A stretch of 64,000 bases of DNA from Candidatus Flexifilum breve (GTDB lineage Bacteria; Chloroflexota; Anaerolineae; Aggregatilineales; Phototrophicaceae). Under the pieces are notes generated by a model. That model saw only the letters and a list, made by a program, of their open reading frames with translations, did not search any database and had not been told where the DNA came from. Below, one piece after another: positions 8,457 through 20,356 of this stretch. The stretch spans positions 600,730 to 664,729 of the forward strand of contig JADKGC010000004.1 of NCBI GenBank assembly GCA_016717205.1. The letters are read 5' to 3'. Both the position numbers and the translations under genes were made by a program. Positions within the stretch are counted from its first letter, which is position 1, and each line of letters begins with the position of its first letter.

Positions 8457-9239
8457 ATGTTTGATATGCCCAAGCGGGATGATTCCGAATTTGAGGATGA
8501 CGATCTCGTCGTTCAGCCACTCGCCGGGGACGATGACGACGACGTGGTCGACGATGAAACCGACGTGTATGCGGCGGAGACCGACGAGGAAGACGACGCG
8601 CCGCGCTACCGCACGACGAACAACGACCCAACGTTTGGTTATCTGCTCGCGCTGGCGCTGATCATCGGGCTGACGCCGCTCATCCCGCTGCAAGGCGACT
8701 TGCGCTATGTGATCGGCTGGGGCGCGATGGCGCTGTTCGGCGTGCTCTCGTGGCTGCTGGGCTCGGGCGAGAAGATCGCGCAGGAACGCCTTGAGGATCT
8801 CGCGTGGGGCGCGATCTTCGGGCTGATCGTCGCCGCGCCGCTCTTGCTGGTCGGCGGCAGCACGCTCACCACGACCGTCCGCCTGATGTTTCAGACGGGC
8901 ATCGCCGGGGATGTGCGTAACCTTTCCGTCGGCGCGGTCGCCGCGTTGCTGATCTTTGTCATGCCGCTGGCGGAAACGCTGTTCTTCCGCAATCTGCTGC
9001 AAGCCCGTCAGCCGTTCGTGGTGACCGGGGCGCTGGCGAGCCTGTGGTCGATTCTGTTGTTTTTTCCCATGCTCGACGTGGGGCGCTACCCGGTGATCGC
9101 GATTCTGATCGGTACGGCACTGGTGCTCATGAACATGATCTACAGCTACGTGCGCGACCGTAACGGTCTGGCAGCGGCGTGGTTGTGCCAGATCGTCGTC
9201 AACGTCGTGCTGCTGCTCGTGCCGTATTTCAGCGTCTGA
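8457..9239 (+). CDS. Integral membrane protein, degenerate CPBP (Abi) family
   Basis: A 260-residue inner-membrane protein. The first 60 residues are very acidic (runs of D and E). About seven hydrophobic segments follow from residue 62 on. The segment PLAETLFFRNLLQ (about residues 172-184) resembles the EExxxR motif of CPBP intramembrane proteases (Rce1/Abi), but the first glutamate is alanine, so protease activity is doubtful. It starts 6 bp after the threonine aldolase gene. Role unknown. CPBP membership is tentative. Confidence 0.6.
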   Translation: MFDMPKRDDSEFEDDDLVVQPLAGDDDDDVVDDETDVYAAETDEEDDAPRYRTTNNDPTFGYLLALALIIGLTPLIPLQGDLRYVIGWGAMALFGVLSWLLGSGEKIAQERLEDLAWGAIFGLIVAAPLLLVGGSTLTTTVRLMFQTGIAGDVRNLSVGAVAALLIFVMPLAETLFFRNLLQARQPFVVTGALASLWSILLFFPMLDVGRYPVIAILIGTALVLMNMIYSYVRDRNGLAAAWLCQIVVNVVLLLVPYFSV

Positions 9240-9245
9240 GAAAAA

Positions 9246-9340
9246 ACTCAACGCAAAGGCGCAAAGACGCGGAGACGCAAAGGGTTAATGGTATAATTCT
9301 TTGCGCCTTAGTGCCTTTGCGCCTTTGCGTTGAATCTTGG
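9246..9340. repeat. Imperfect inverted repeat rich in GCGCAAAGGC
   Basis: The left arm (CTCAACGCAAAGGCGCAAAG) and right arm (CTTTGCGCCTTTGCGTTGA) are near reverse complements separated by about 40 bp, and could form a long hairpin between the CPBP-like gene and pth. The arms also repeat the same 8-mer internally. It may act as a terminator, though it looks like a dispersed intergenic repeat. Confidence 0.6.
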
Positions 9341-9361
9341 TTTTTAGCTTGAGGTAGGCTC

Positions 9362-9997
9362 GTGTCGGAAATTTACTTGATCGTCGGGTTAGGCAATCCC
9401 GGTAAGCAATATGAAAATACGCGCCATAACGTTGGCTGGCGTGTGCTGGATCGGTTGGCGGCCAAGCACGGCATCACCTTCGGCAAGACCGAACACAAGG
9501 CGCTGACCGGGAGCGGGACGATCCTCGGCAAGAAGGTGCTGCTGGCCAAGCCGCTCACCTACATGAACCTGAGCGGGGATGCGGTGCAGCCGCTGGCGCA
9601 CTTCTACAAGATCCCATCGACGCAACTGCTGGTCATCGCGGACGATCTCGATCTGCCGCTCGGCACACTGCGCATCCGCAAGATGGGCAGTTCCGGCGGG
9701 CAGAACGGCCTCAAGCACATCTTGCAGCGCATGGGCAATCAGGTGATCAACCGCGTGCGCTTCGGCATCGGGCGGCCGCCCGGCAAGATGCACGCTGCCG
9801 ATTACGTCCTCGCACCGTTCAAAGGCGATGACGATATCCTCGCGGCAGAAGTCGCGGATCGCGCCGTGCTGGCGGTCGAAGCGTGGCTGACCGACGGGGT
9901 TGACATCGCCATGAATCGCTACAATGGCACGGGTGAACCAAAGCCGAAAAAAGAGAAACCCACCGAGCCTGCGCCAGAAACCCCACCCACGACCTGA
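9362..9997 (+). CDS. pth: Peptidyl-tRNA hydrolase
   Basis: Releases tRNA from peptidyl-tRNAs that drop off the ribosome. The 211-residue product carries the family signatures GLGNPGKQYENTRHNVG (with the catalytic His), KPLTYMNLSGDAVQ and DDLDLPLGTLRIRKMGSSGGQNGLKHI (with the catalytic Asp). The last 20 residues are a Lys/Pro/Thr-rich tail that most Pth proteins lack. Translation starts at GTG 9362, preceded by GAGG about 9 bp upstream. The phosphodiesterase gene follows after 6 bp. Confidence 0.96.
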   Translation: MSEIYLIVGLGNPGKQYENTRHNVGWRVLDRLAAKHGITFGKTEHKALTGSGTILGKKVLLAKPLTYMNLSGDAVQPLAHFYKIPSTQLLVIADDLDLPLGTLRIRKMGSSGGQNGLKHILQRMGNQVINRVRFGIGRPPGKMHAADYVLAPFKGDDDILAAEVADRAVLAVEAWLTDGVDIAMNRYNGTGEPKPKKEKPTEPAPETPPTT

Positions 9998-10003
9998 GCT
10001 GCC

Positions 10004-10630
10004 ATGAAACTCGGGCTGCTCTCTGACATTCACGCCGACCTAGCTGGCTTGCACCGCGCGCTGGCGCTGCTGCAAGCCCATGCGGTCGATAAGCTGGTGT
10101 GCGCGGGCGACCTGATCGATGGGCGCACGGCGGGCGCGGGTGTGGTGCGCTATTTCAGTGAGCGGCAGATCCCCTGTGTGCAGGGGAATCATGATGAATG
10201 GGCGGTTGAGCCGGGCAGCGAACACTACCGCCGCCTGTACGCGCCAGATCGACGGCGGGATGACCTGACCGAAGAGAGCTTCGAGTATCTGGAACGACTT
10301 CCGCAGTCGTTGGCCTTCGAGGTTGAAGATCAGCGTGTGCTCATCGCGCATGGCGCGCCGTGGGGGAACATGAATTACGTGTATCCGGACGGCCCACGTC
10401 ACATTTTTCAGCGGGTGGCACATGAAGCTGAGGCGGATGTCGTGGTGCTCGGCCACACCCATGAGCCAATGTTCGCGCAGGGGGCGGGCGTCACCATCGT
10501 CAATCCCGGTTCGGTCAATCCGTCGCGGGGGAGTGGCACATGCGCGGTGCTCACGCTGCCCACGCTGGAGTTCACCGTTTATCACCTGCTCACGGCGGAA
10601 GTCTACCCCTGTGCGCGCATCCAGTTTTAG
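10004..10630 (+). CDS. Metallophosphoesterase, YfcE-like phosphodiesterase
   Basis: A two-metal calcineurin-like phosphoesterase acting on phosphodiesters in the cytoplasm; the substrate cannot be told. All metal motifs are present in 208 residues: SDIHADLAGL, AGDLIDG, GNHDEW, AHGAPWG, LGHTHEPM and NPGSVN. It follows pth by 6 bp and precedes mfd by 47 bp, so the three may form one transcript. A paralogue lies at 62139-62717. Confidence 0.9.
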   Translation: MKLGLLSDIHADLAGLHRALALLQAHAVDKLVCAGDLIDGRTAGAGVVRYFSERQIPCVQGNHDEWAVEPGSEHYRRLYAPDRRRDDLTEESFEYLERLPQSLAFEVEDQRVLIAHGAPWGNMNYVYPDGPRHIFQRVAHEAEADVVVLGHTHEPMFAQGAGVTIVNPGSVNPSRGSGTCAVLTLPTLEFTVYHLLTAEVYPCARIQF

Positions 10631-10677
10631 CAATCCTCTTTAACTTCTCATTCGTCCCACACGGCGCGGACGCTAGA

Positions 10678-14244
<3,567 letters not shown>

Positions 14245-14271
14245 ATTTACTGCCGCGCCCTTGACTTCGGG

Positions 14272-14634
14272 TTACGTCAGCAGCACGGCGATGAGCGTAA
14301 TGAGCGCGGGCAGCGCCTGCACGTAGAGGATGCGGCGCTTCACGCTGATACCCCCGTAAATGCCCGCGACGAGGACGCACGCCAGAAAGAAGATTTGCAC
14401 CTGTTCGCCGACCGCGGCGTCGGGATGCAGCAGCCCCCAGATCAAACCGGCGGCGAGAAAGCCGTTGTAGAGCCCCTGATTCGCCGCCAGCGTCTTGGTC
14501 TCCTGCGCGAATGCTTCGGTCGTGCCAAAGCTCTTGCGGACGCGCGGCGTTGCCCATGCGAACATCTCCATGTACAGGATGTAGACGTGTTCGAGCGCGA
14601 CCAACCCCACCAGAATTTTCGCAATGACGTCCAT
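14272..14634 (-). CDS. DUF1304 family membrane protein
   Basis: A 120-residue inner-membrane protein with four hydrophobic segments. The opening LVALEHVYILYMEMFAW and the middle ANQGLYNGFLAAGLIWG are characteristic of DUF1304, a family without a known function. It is convergent with mfd (27 bp between stops) and lies 27 bp downstream of the YbaK-type gene on the same strand, so the two may be co-transcribed. Confidence 0.85.
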   Translation of the reverse strand: MDVIAKILVGLVALEHVYILYMEMFAWATPRVRKSFGTTEAFAQETKTLAANQGLYNGFLAAGLIWGLLHPDAAVGEQVQIFFLACVLVAGIYGGISVKRRILYVQALPALITLIAVLLT

Positions 14635-14661
14635 GCAAACTCCTATCAGTCGGTTAGGGAT

Positions 14662-15162
14662 TTAAGCGGAGGGTACGGTGGCATCCTTGATCACATCGGT
14701 GATCATGCCGTTGGTGACGGCGACGAGCTGCGCCAGCGTCACCGGGAAGATGGCGTTATGCGCGCCACCCGCGGCATACAGCATGGGGTAGTTTTGCAGC
14801 GTCTGATCGATGTAGACGACGATCCCCGGTGTGCGGTGGGGGAAGGGGGGCACACTCCCCGGCGCGTAGCCGAACACGTCGACGCATTCCTCGGGCTTGG
14901 CGGCGCGGACCTGCTTGCGCCCGATGCCGAACAGCGCCGCGATCTTGCGGTCGTCGACGCGTTGCGCGCCGCTCGTCAGCACGATGACGGGCTGTTCACC
15001 CGCGATGAAGCAGATCGACTTGACGATCTGCGCGACATCACAACCGATGTTGTCGGCGGCCTGCTGCGAAGTGGCCGTGGTGGTGTCAAAAAAGGTGATC
15101 TGCACATTGAACTGGTGGCGGTCGAGGACGGCTTGCACGTCTTCGGGCGTCATAGGCTGCAT
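14662..15162 (-). CDS. YbaK/EbsC-type aminoacyl-tRNA deacylase
   Basis: Members hydrolyse mischarged aminoacyl-tRNAs in trans, for example Cys-tRNA(Pro) or Ala-tRNA(Pro). The 166-residue product shows the fold's core: CDVAQIVKSICFIAG with the conserved lysine, VIVLTSGAQRVDDRKIAALFG, and the loop GYAPGSVPPFPH followed by a second conserved strand. Length is normal. The exact tRNA specificity cannot be read from sequence. Confidence 0.88.
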   Translation of the reverse strand: MQPMTPEDVQAVLDRHQFNVQITFFDTTTATSQQAADNIGCDVAQIVKSICFIAGEQPVIVLTSGAQRVDDRKIAALFGIGRKQVRAAKPEECVDVFGYAPGSVPPFPHRTPGIVVYIDQTLQNYPMLYAAGGAHNAIFPVTLAQLVAVTNGMITDVIKDATVPSA

Positions 15163-15260
15163 AAGTCATCTCCGAGAATCAAAACGCGGCACATTATCCC
15201 GCGCTGAGGTGCAATTTACAACGGGGGTGTGCCGCGCTTGATGTGACTCAAGCGATTGGA

Positions 15261-15779
15261 TTAGCCGCGGCGGTCGGCGTGACCGTTCTTGTAGTCGGCG
15301 CTGTTGTCCGAATAGTCCGGTTCCAGCGTCTGCAAGTAGGCGACAATGCTCTGGAACGTTTCGAATTCCTCGTCGCTGAACATCTTGCGAATCTGCTGGT
15401 CGACCAGGCGCGCGCTGTTGAGCACTTCTTCGCGGTGCTGCTCGGCAAGCGACGTCAGGTAGATGTGCACGGCGCGACGATCCGTCGGATCGGGACGGCG
15501 TTCGATGAAGCCCTTCTGCTGGAGCTTGTCGAGGTTCGGCGTGAAGGAAGTAGCCGCTCTGCCGACCGCGCGCGCGAGTTCCGACGCGTGTTGACCGTCA
15601 CGTTCATACAACGCGCGGAGAATATACCATTCGATAATTGTGAGGCCGAGCGGTTGAATTGCCCGCCCAAACAATTGGTCGAGGTTCCGCAGGGCAATAT
15701 CAAGATTGCACCACACGGAGCCATTAAATCTCAGTGAACTTTGCACCATGTTGCTCATTCTGGCTTTACTTTCTGCCAA
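15261..15779 (-). CDS. MarR-family transcriptional regulator
   Basis: A dimeric winged-helix repressor of 172 residues. The core LGLTIIEWYILRALYERDG, HASELARAVGRAATSFTPNLDKL and GFIERRPDPTDRRAVHIYLT matches the MarR recognition helix and wing. In-frame ATGs exist also at residues 8 and 11. A perfect 15-bp palindrome (15804-15818) lies just upstream of the start, which suggests autoregulation. The FHA gene lies upstream on the same strand. No obvious target operon is adjacent. Confidence 0.9.
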   Translation of the reverse strand: MAESKARMSNMVQSSLRFNGSVWCNLDIALRNLDQLFGRAIQPLGLTIIEWYILRALYERDGQHASELARAVGRAATSFTPNLDKLQQKGFIERRPDPTDRRAVHIYLTSLAEQHREEVLNSARLVDQQIRKMFSDEEFETFQSIVAYLQTLEPDYSDNSADYKNGHADRRG

Positions 15780-15803
15780 CCGTACGGATAATGATAGCGG
15801 ATC

Positions 15804-15818
15804 TTACGAAATTCGTAA
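15804..15818. promoter_or_regulatory. Perfect palindrome, likely operator of the adjacent marR gene
   Basis: TTACGAA-A-TTCGTAA, a perfect 15-base palindrome, 25 bp upstream of the MarR start codon (15779). Placement, length and composition fit a MarR dimer site overlapping the promoter. Confidence 0.6.
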
Positions 15819-15830
15819 AGTCCGGGACCT

Positions 15831-16166
15831 TCAGGTATTGGAAATACTCAAGGTAAGCGTGCCGAGCGTGACATTGCAGGATCGCCCGATGGGGTGCGGG
15901 GAATCAGGAGCCAGGCGTTTACCATCAACGAATGTGCCGTTCACACTGTTCAGGTCGATTACACAGGTTGCCCCCTGAAAGCGGACGAGCGCCGAATGAC
16001 GTCGCGAAACCCCTTTTTCGCGGGCATCATATTGAACAAGGTCGATGTCGGGTACATAGCTGCTGGCCTCGTCAGAACGTCCGATAACGTATCCTTCCGC
16101 TGCTGGGGGATCGATGCTGATGACAGCGTTTTCGCTGTTTGCTACGCGCACTACGAGTTGTGACAC
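15831..16166 (-). CDS. Small FHA-domain protein
   Basis: A 111-residue protein that is almost entirely one FHA domain, the phosphothreonine-recognition module. Key features: VIGRSDE near residue 28, GVSRRHSALVRF (the conserved S-R-R-H) and IDLNSVNGTFVDGKRL (the N-G-T loop). FHA proteins read Ser/Thr kinase signals, but no kinase gene is near. It sits 51 bp upstream of the MarR gene on the same strand and downstream of the glycosyltransferase start region. Confidence 0.88.
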   Translation of the reverse strand: MSQLVVRVANSENAVISIDPPAAEGYVIGRSDEASSYVPDIDLVQYDAREKGVSRRHSALVRFQGATCVIDLNSVNGTFVDGKRLAPDSPHPIGRSCNVTLGTLTLSISNT

Positions 16167-16247
16167 GGTCTCACTCTGTATGATTTAACCACACATTTAA
16201 TAATCACTTGCAACTGAAGTTATTCATTTTAATAAATAACTCATAAA

Positions 16248-18977
16248 TCAGTCAATGGGGAACTCGAAGTAATCAACTGATCCGTTAACGTCCATTGATA
16301 AACGTTGTCCGGTGTCCGGGTCATACACGCCCAGTCGAATGGTGCGTGAGGCCGGTGTGAGTGTTAATTGATACCGTTCAGTGACCACTTCTCCCTCAGC
16401 CCACAAGTTCGTGGGGTAGGTATTTTCAAGTGGAATTGTATCAATTTGTGATTGTATCATACCAGAATTATCGAGAACATGAATAAAGAATTTATAGCTA
16501 TCTTGAATAACGTCAACGGAATACCAATTTATTTCTATAAATAGTATGTCTCCATCACGATGTGACGTATAGCCAATCAACTCCAGTTGATCACCGAAAA
16601 CTGCATTGACGGGAGTCGCCACGGTTGGGATGTCGAAGACGCGGGGAATGCCAGCAATGGTGAGGGTCGCAATTAGCTCTCCATTGAGCGTTAGGGAATA
16701 CTCACCGGCTGGGGTGTCCTGCGGAATCACGAAGCGCCGCCGTTCTGCGAGGGTTTCACCGGCTGCCCATTCGTAGCCGGCAAATGGCATCCATTCATCG
16801 AGCCGTCTGTTGTCGAGTTCTGCCGTGACGTTCACAGCATGTAACCCCTGCATGCTAGAAGCCCAGTAAAGCGTTACAGGAATCGACTCCCCCGGTCGAT
16901 AGATGTAATTACTAAGATTATAACCAAGTATTGAAAGATCGCCAGATATAGTAAATGAGTGCTTTATGAGAATATCATTTATTTCATTAAATACACTTGT
17001 TCGTAATACTGATATTACACCAACTTCCGTCCACAGCCCAGAGCCAGTGTAGGTGGAGTACTCATTACTGCTGCGCCCGACCCAGGCAACCCGAATCGGG
17101 TATTCGCCCGGCGGGGTCGCGGCTGGCACGCTGATCGGCACACGCTGAATCAGCGTTTCGCCGGGACGCCATTCATTGGTGAGCGTCATATAAGGCTCGG
17201 AGCGTGACAGCAGGTTGCCTTGCGCGTCTTCCAACTGCACAAGCGGCGTATAGTCGCCGACTGGCGGCGGGGTGATAACTTCCCACTGCAGCTGGATCTC
17301 GCCGCTGGTCCCCGACTCAATGCTCGGCGCGTACATGCCGATCAGCCGCAGGTAGGGGTTTTCCGCGTGCGCCGGGATCACCGTGGGCAGCGGCAACTCA
17401 CCCCTGATGCGAAAGGCTTCAAAGGCGGTGCGCCCATCCGGGCCAAGGGGCAGATCGGCAATTGCGCCTGGTTCGAGCCACGCGCGCCAACTGTCCGGCG
17501 GCGGGGCAGAGCGCGGGAAGATATAGAGCCCGGTTTGACCCAGCGGCGGACGAAACAGCAGATCCGTACCCAGCCACGTGACGGGTGGCAGCGGCTCGAT
17601 CATGGCGGTGGGGTGGCCTTTATCCTGCGCGGCGATGTAAACGATCTCATCGGTATGGTGCGCGACCAGCCATTGCGCCGCGGCGGAGAGGTCGGCGTCA
17701 GTGGCGTAGTACACATCGGCGCGGCTCGCCCATGTGAAGTACGTTTGGCCAACGAGCAAGCCCCCAAGCATTAGGGTGGTGAGCAAAAGAGGGACAAATG
17801 CCTTGAATGCAACCTCACCCCCCAACCCCCTCTCCCAGGGGCGAGGGGGAGTCGCGATGCTTCGCGTTCCCCAAAAGTGAACCACTAGGCTGTATACCCA
17901 CTCAAACCCCACGGCGACCAGCACAAAGATCAACGGGATCATGCCGAGGGAGCGCATGTGGCTGGGCGGCAGCCCACCGACGGAAATCACCGAGGGGATG
18001 ATCATCAATGGGGAGAGGATCGCCAGCGCGTAGGCCGTGCGTTCGAGCGGATCGCCGCGGCGCAGCAAGCGCACACAAGCGACTCCAATCCCGATGAGCA
18101 GCAGCAGGCCTTCGGGCAGCGTGAAGTAGGGTCGGTGGGGTATGTTGTAGCGAAGGTACGGGTCGCCATCGATGAAGAACATCTTGGCGTGGAGCAATAT
18201 ACTTTCGCCGAGCGACACGGATTGATCCGCCTGCGTGACTTCCGCCAATCGCCCGAAGAAGACATCGGGACGCTGCACGGCGTAGAGCGCCATCGGCGCG
18301 GCAACCACAATCAGCATGCCGAAGAAAATCACCCCCTGCCGCAGGCGCAGCCGCCAGCGCGCCCGGTCGAAGATGAGCAGCGCGATGCCTGCAAGACCGA
18401 GCCAGAGCGGAAACAGTCGCGACGAGTTGTAGGTGTAGACGGTCGCGCCCGCGAGGAAACCGCCGATCAGCAGCCACAGCCAGTCGCGCCGCTTGACGGT
18501 CAACCCACGCCACAGAAATGCCAGCGCGATGGCCTGCATGAAGGGGAGCGTCACCGCGCGGAACGCCTGCCGCGCCAGCCAGATTTGCGGGAAGTTGAGG
18601 GCGATCAGCGCGCCCAGCGTCAGGCCGATGATCCAGCCGCGCCGCCCGCGAAACATCAGCCGACCGAGCGCGATGGTCGCCGCGACGGTGATCAGGTTGC
18701 AGAAGGCGCTGACCATGTGCAGCGTGAAGATGTCGTCGTGGATGAGCTGCAAAAACGGCGCGTTGAGGTACATGTACAGGACTTCGCGACCCTGATACGC
18801 TTCAACCATCGGAAAGAAGCGCGCGCCCGCGAAGGCGATATTGCGAGACACGATGAAATACACCGCTTCGTCGTAATGGGGACCCGGCGGGTAGTTGTGT
18901 AAATCGGAGAGGCGCAGTCCAGCGGCGGTCAGTAAGATCACCGTCGCCAGCAGCACAAAGGATCGTCTGTGAAACAT
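16248..18977 (-). CDS. Membrane GT-C glycosyltransferase, family 39 (PMT-like), with C-terminal beta domain
   Basis: A polytopic mannosyl- or related glycosyltransferase that takes sugar from a polyprenyl-phosphate donor at the outer face of the membrane. From MFHRRSFVLLAT (18977) the product is 909 residues. It starts with a first membrane helix, then a periplasmic loop holding the acidic motif HYDEAVYF (the GT-C catalytic Asp/Glu), and about ten more helices up to about residue 430. A long extracytoplasmic region of beta-type repeats follows (GEYPIRVAWVG, AGEYSLTLNGE). The frame is open upstream to 19115, but that stretch is polar and overlaps the sucC promoter region. An intergenic-type repeat is embedded in frame at 17811-17870. 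Substrate unknown. Confidence 0.82.
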   Translation of the reverse strand: MFHRRSFVLLATVILLTAAGLRLSDLHNYPPGPHYDEAVYFIVSRNIAFAGARFFPMVEAYQGREVLYMYLNAPFLQLIHDDIFTLHMVSAFCNLITVAATIALGRLMFRGRRGWIIGLTLGALIALNFPQIWLARQAFRAVTLPFMQAIALAFLWRGLTVKRRDWLWLLIGGFLAGATVYTYNSSRLFPLWLGLAGIALLIFDRARWRLRLRQGVIFFGMLIVVAAPMALYAVQRPDVFFGRLAEVTQADQSVSLGESILLHAKMFFIDGDPYLRYNIPHRPYFTLPEGLLLLIGIGVACVRLLRRGDPLERTAYALAILSPLMIIPSVISVGGLPPSHMRSLGMIPLIFVLVAVGFEWVYSLVVHFWGTRSIATPPRPWERGLGGEVAFKAFVPLLLTTLMLGGLLVGQTYFTWASRADVYYATDADLSAAAQWLVAHHTDEIVYIAAQDKGHPTAMIEPLPPVTWLGTDLLFRPPLGQTGLYIFPRSAPPPDSWRAWLEPGAIADLPLGPDGRTAFEAFRIRGELPLPTVIPAHAENPYLRLIGMYAPSIESGTSGEIQLQWEVITPPPVGDYTPLVQLEDAQGNLLSRSEPYMTLTNEWRPGETLIQRVPISVPAATPPGEYPIRVAWVGRSSNEYSTYTGSGLWTEVGVISVLRTSVFNEINDILIKHSFTISGDLSILGYNLSNYIYRPGESIPVTLYWASSMQGLHAVNVTAELDNRRLDEWMPFAGYEWAAGETLAERRRFVIPQDTPAGEYSLTLNGELIATLTIAGIPRVFDIPTVATPVNAVFGDQLELIGYTSHRDGDILFIEINWYSVDVIQDSYKFFIHVLDNSGMIQSQIDTIPLENTYPTNLWAEGEVVTERYQLTLTPASRTIRLGVYDPDTGQRLSMDVNGSVDYFEFPID
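17811..17870. repeat. AACCTCACCCC-type dispersed repeat embedded in a coding sequence
   Basis: AACCTCACCCCCCAACCCCC followed by CTCTCCCAGGGGCGAGGG. The same family occurs in intergenic DNA at 27121-27246 and 49985-50066. Here it is read in frame (minus strand) as PPRPWERGLGGEV within the glycosyltransferase, at the end of the membrane domain. Confidence 0.7.
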
Positions 18978-19077
18978 AGCGCAATAAAGGTAGCGCACCC
19001 GGTCAGGCGGCGCAACCGTTTTCAGCGAATTTACAGATGTTTTACTTATGCTTTCCCTTGAGCGAACTTTCGTTGTT

Positions 19078-19106
19078 TTGCGAAAGATTTCACGACGGGT
19101 CATAAT
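19078..19106 (+). promoter_or_regulatory. Candidate sigma-70-type promoter of sucCD
   Basis: TTGCGA (19078-19083), 17-bp spacer, CATAAT (19101-19106). This predicts transcription from about 19113 and a leader of about 95 bases before the sucC TTG start. Confidence 0.4.
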
Positions 19107-19207
19107 CATGACCACTCTCTTTTCACGTTAGCGCGACGAGCTGTGGGCTGTGCCAGCATTGCTAAGCACGAAAGGCTAATCGCAAACCGCTTATTAGGAG
19201 GCGTCCA

Positions 19208-20353
19208 TTGGACTTGTTCGAATATCAGGGCAAACAGTACTTTGCCCGCTTTGGCATTCCTGTTCCTTCCGGGGAACCTGCCGATACCGTCGAGGCTGCG
19301 GTCGCAGTGGCTGATCGCACTGGTTATCCGGTGGTCATTAAGGCTCAGGTGCAGGTCGGTGGACGTGGTAAGGCTGGCGGCATCAAGATCGCCAACAATG
19401 CCGATGAAGCGCGCTTCCATGGGGGCAACATCCTCGGCATGGACATCAAGGGGCACATCGTGCGCCGCGTGTGGGTCGAAAGCGCGTCGGATATCGCCAA
19501 GGAATACTACGCCTCGTTCACGCTGGATCGCAGCGCCAAGCAGTATCTGGGCATGCTGTCCGCCAAGGGTGGCATCGACATCGAAGCGGTGGCGGCGGCC
19601 AACCCGGCGGATATCGCCACGCTGCACATCAATCCGGTGGAAGGCTTGAGCGAAGCCGTTGTGCGCGACTGGGTCAAGCGCGCCAACCTCGACGCGGAAG
19701 CGGTCGAAGGCGCGGTGAGCATTTTGCAGAAGTTGTACGTAGCGTTTGTCGATGGTGACGCGGATCTGGTGGAAATCAATCCGCTGATCCTCTCCAAGGA
19801 TGGCCGGGTGTACGCCCTCGACGCGAAGGTCTCGCTGGATGACAGCGCCGCGTATAAGCACCCCGAATGGGATGAATTCCGCGGGCTGGAAGTCCTGGAC
19901 GAACGCGAAAAACTCGCCAAAGAGAAGGGCTTGCAGTACATCGGTTTGAGCGGCACGGTCGGCATCATTGCCAACGGCGCGGGGCTCGCCATGAGCACGC
20001 TCGACACGGTGACGCAGGTCGGCGGCACGGCGGCGAACTTCCTCGACATTGGCGGCGGCGCGAATGCCGAAGTCGTGGCGAACGCGCTCACCGTCATCAA
20101 CACGGATCACAACGTCAAGGCGATTTTTATCAACATTTTCGGCGGCGTCACGCGTGGTGAAGAAGTGGCCAAGGGTATCATCGAAGCCTTGAACCGCGTC
20201 GAACTGAAAGCGCCGCTGGTGGTGCGTCTGGATGGCACAAACGCTGATCAGGGACATCAGATTCTGGCGGAACAGGGCGCGGGGCGGTTGATCATCGCCA
20301 AGACGATGCTCGATGGCGCGCGTAAAGCGGTAGATCTGGCGGGGGGAAACTAA
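19208..20353 (+). CDS. sucC: Succinyl-CoA synthetase beta subunit
   Basis: With SucD it converts succinyl-CoA, ADP or GDP and phosphate to succinate, CoA and ATP or GTP in the TCA cycle. The 381-residue product begins LFEYQGKQYFARFGIPVPSG, has the ATP-grasp lysine region VVIKAQVQVGGRGKAGGIK, EINPLILSKDGRVYALDAK and the C-terminal GGVTRGEEVAKGI and DGTNADQG segments. Translation starts at TTG 19208, set by an AGGAGG site at 19196-19201. No ATG is available in a sensible place. sucD follows after 3 bp. Confidence 0.96.
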   Translation: MDLFEYQGKQYFARFGIPVPSGEPADTVEAAVAVADRTGYPVVIKAQVQVGGRGKAGGIKIANNADEARFHGGNILGMDIKGHIVRRVWVESASDIAKEYYASFTLDRSAKQYLGMLSAKGGIDIEAVAAANPADIATLHINPVEGLSEAVVRDWVKRANLDAEAVEGAVSILQKLYVAFVDGDADLVEINPLILSKDGRVYALDAKVSLDDSAAYKHPEWDEFRGLEVLDEREKLAKEKGLQYIGLSGTVGIIANGAGLAMSTLDTVTQVGGTAANFLDIGGGANAEVVANALTVINTDHNVKAIFINIFGGVTRGEEVAKGIIEALNRVELKAPLVVRLDGTNADQGHQILAEQGAGRLIIAKTMLDGARKAVDLAGGN

Positions 20354-20356
20354 ACC

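Noticed and set aside
8457..9239. Active CPBP intramembrane protease (immunity or Rce1-type)
   Set aside because: The first glutamate of the EExxxR motif is alanine (AETLFFRN) and the other histidine motifs are not visible.
7401..9251. Long open frame on the minus strand opposite ltaE and the CPBP-like gene
   Set aside because: Its translation is rich in Arg, His and Gln without any domain, the usual antisense shadow of GC-rich genes.
10540..10677. N-terminal extension of mfd
   Set aside because: It overlaps the phosphodiesterase gene in another frame and lacks similarity to Mfd.
18978..19115. N-terminal extension of the first GT-C glycosyltransferase
   Set aside because: It is polar and covers the likely sucCD promoter. 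MFHRRSFVLLAT gives a proper first membrane helix.
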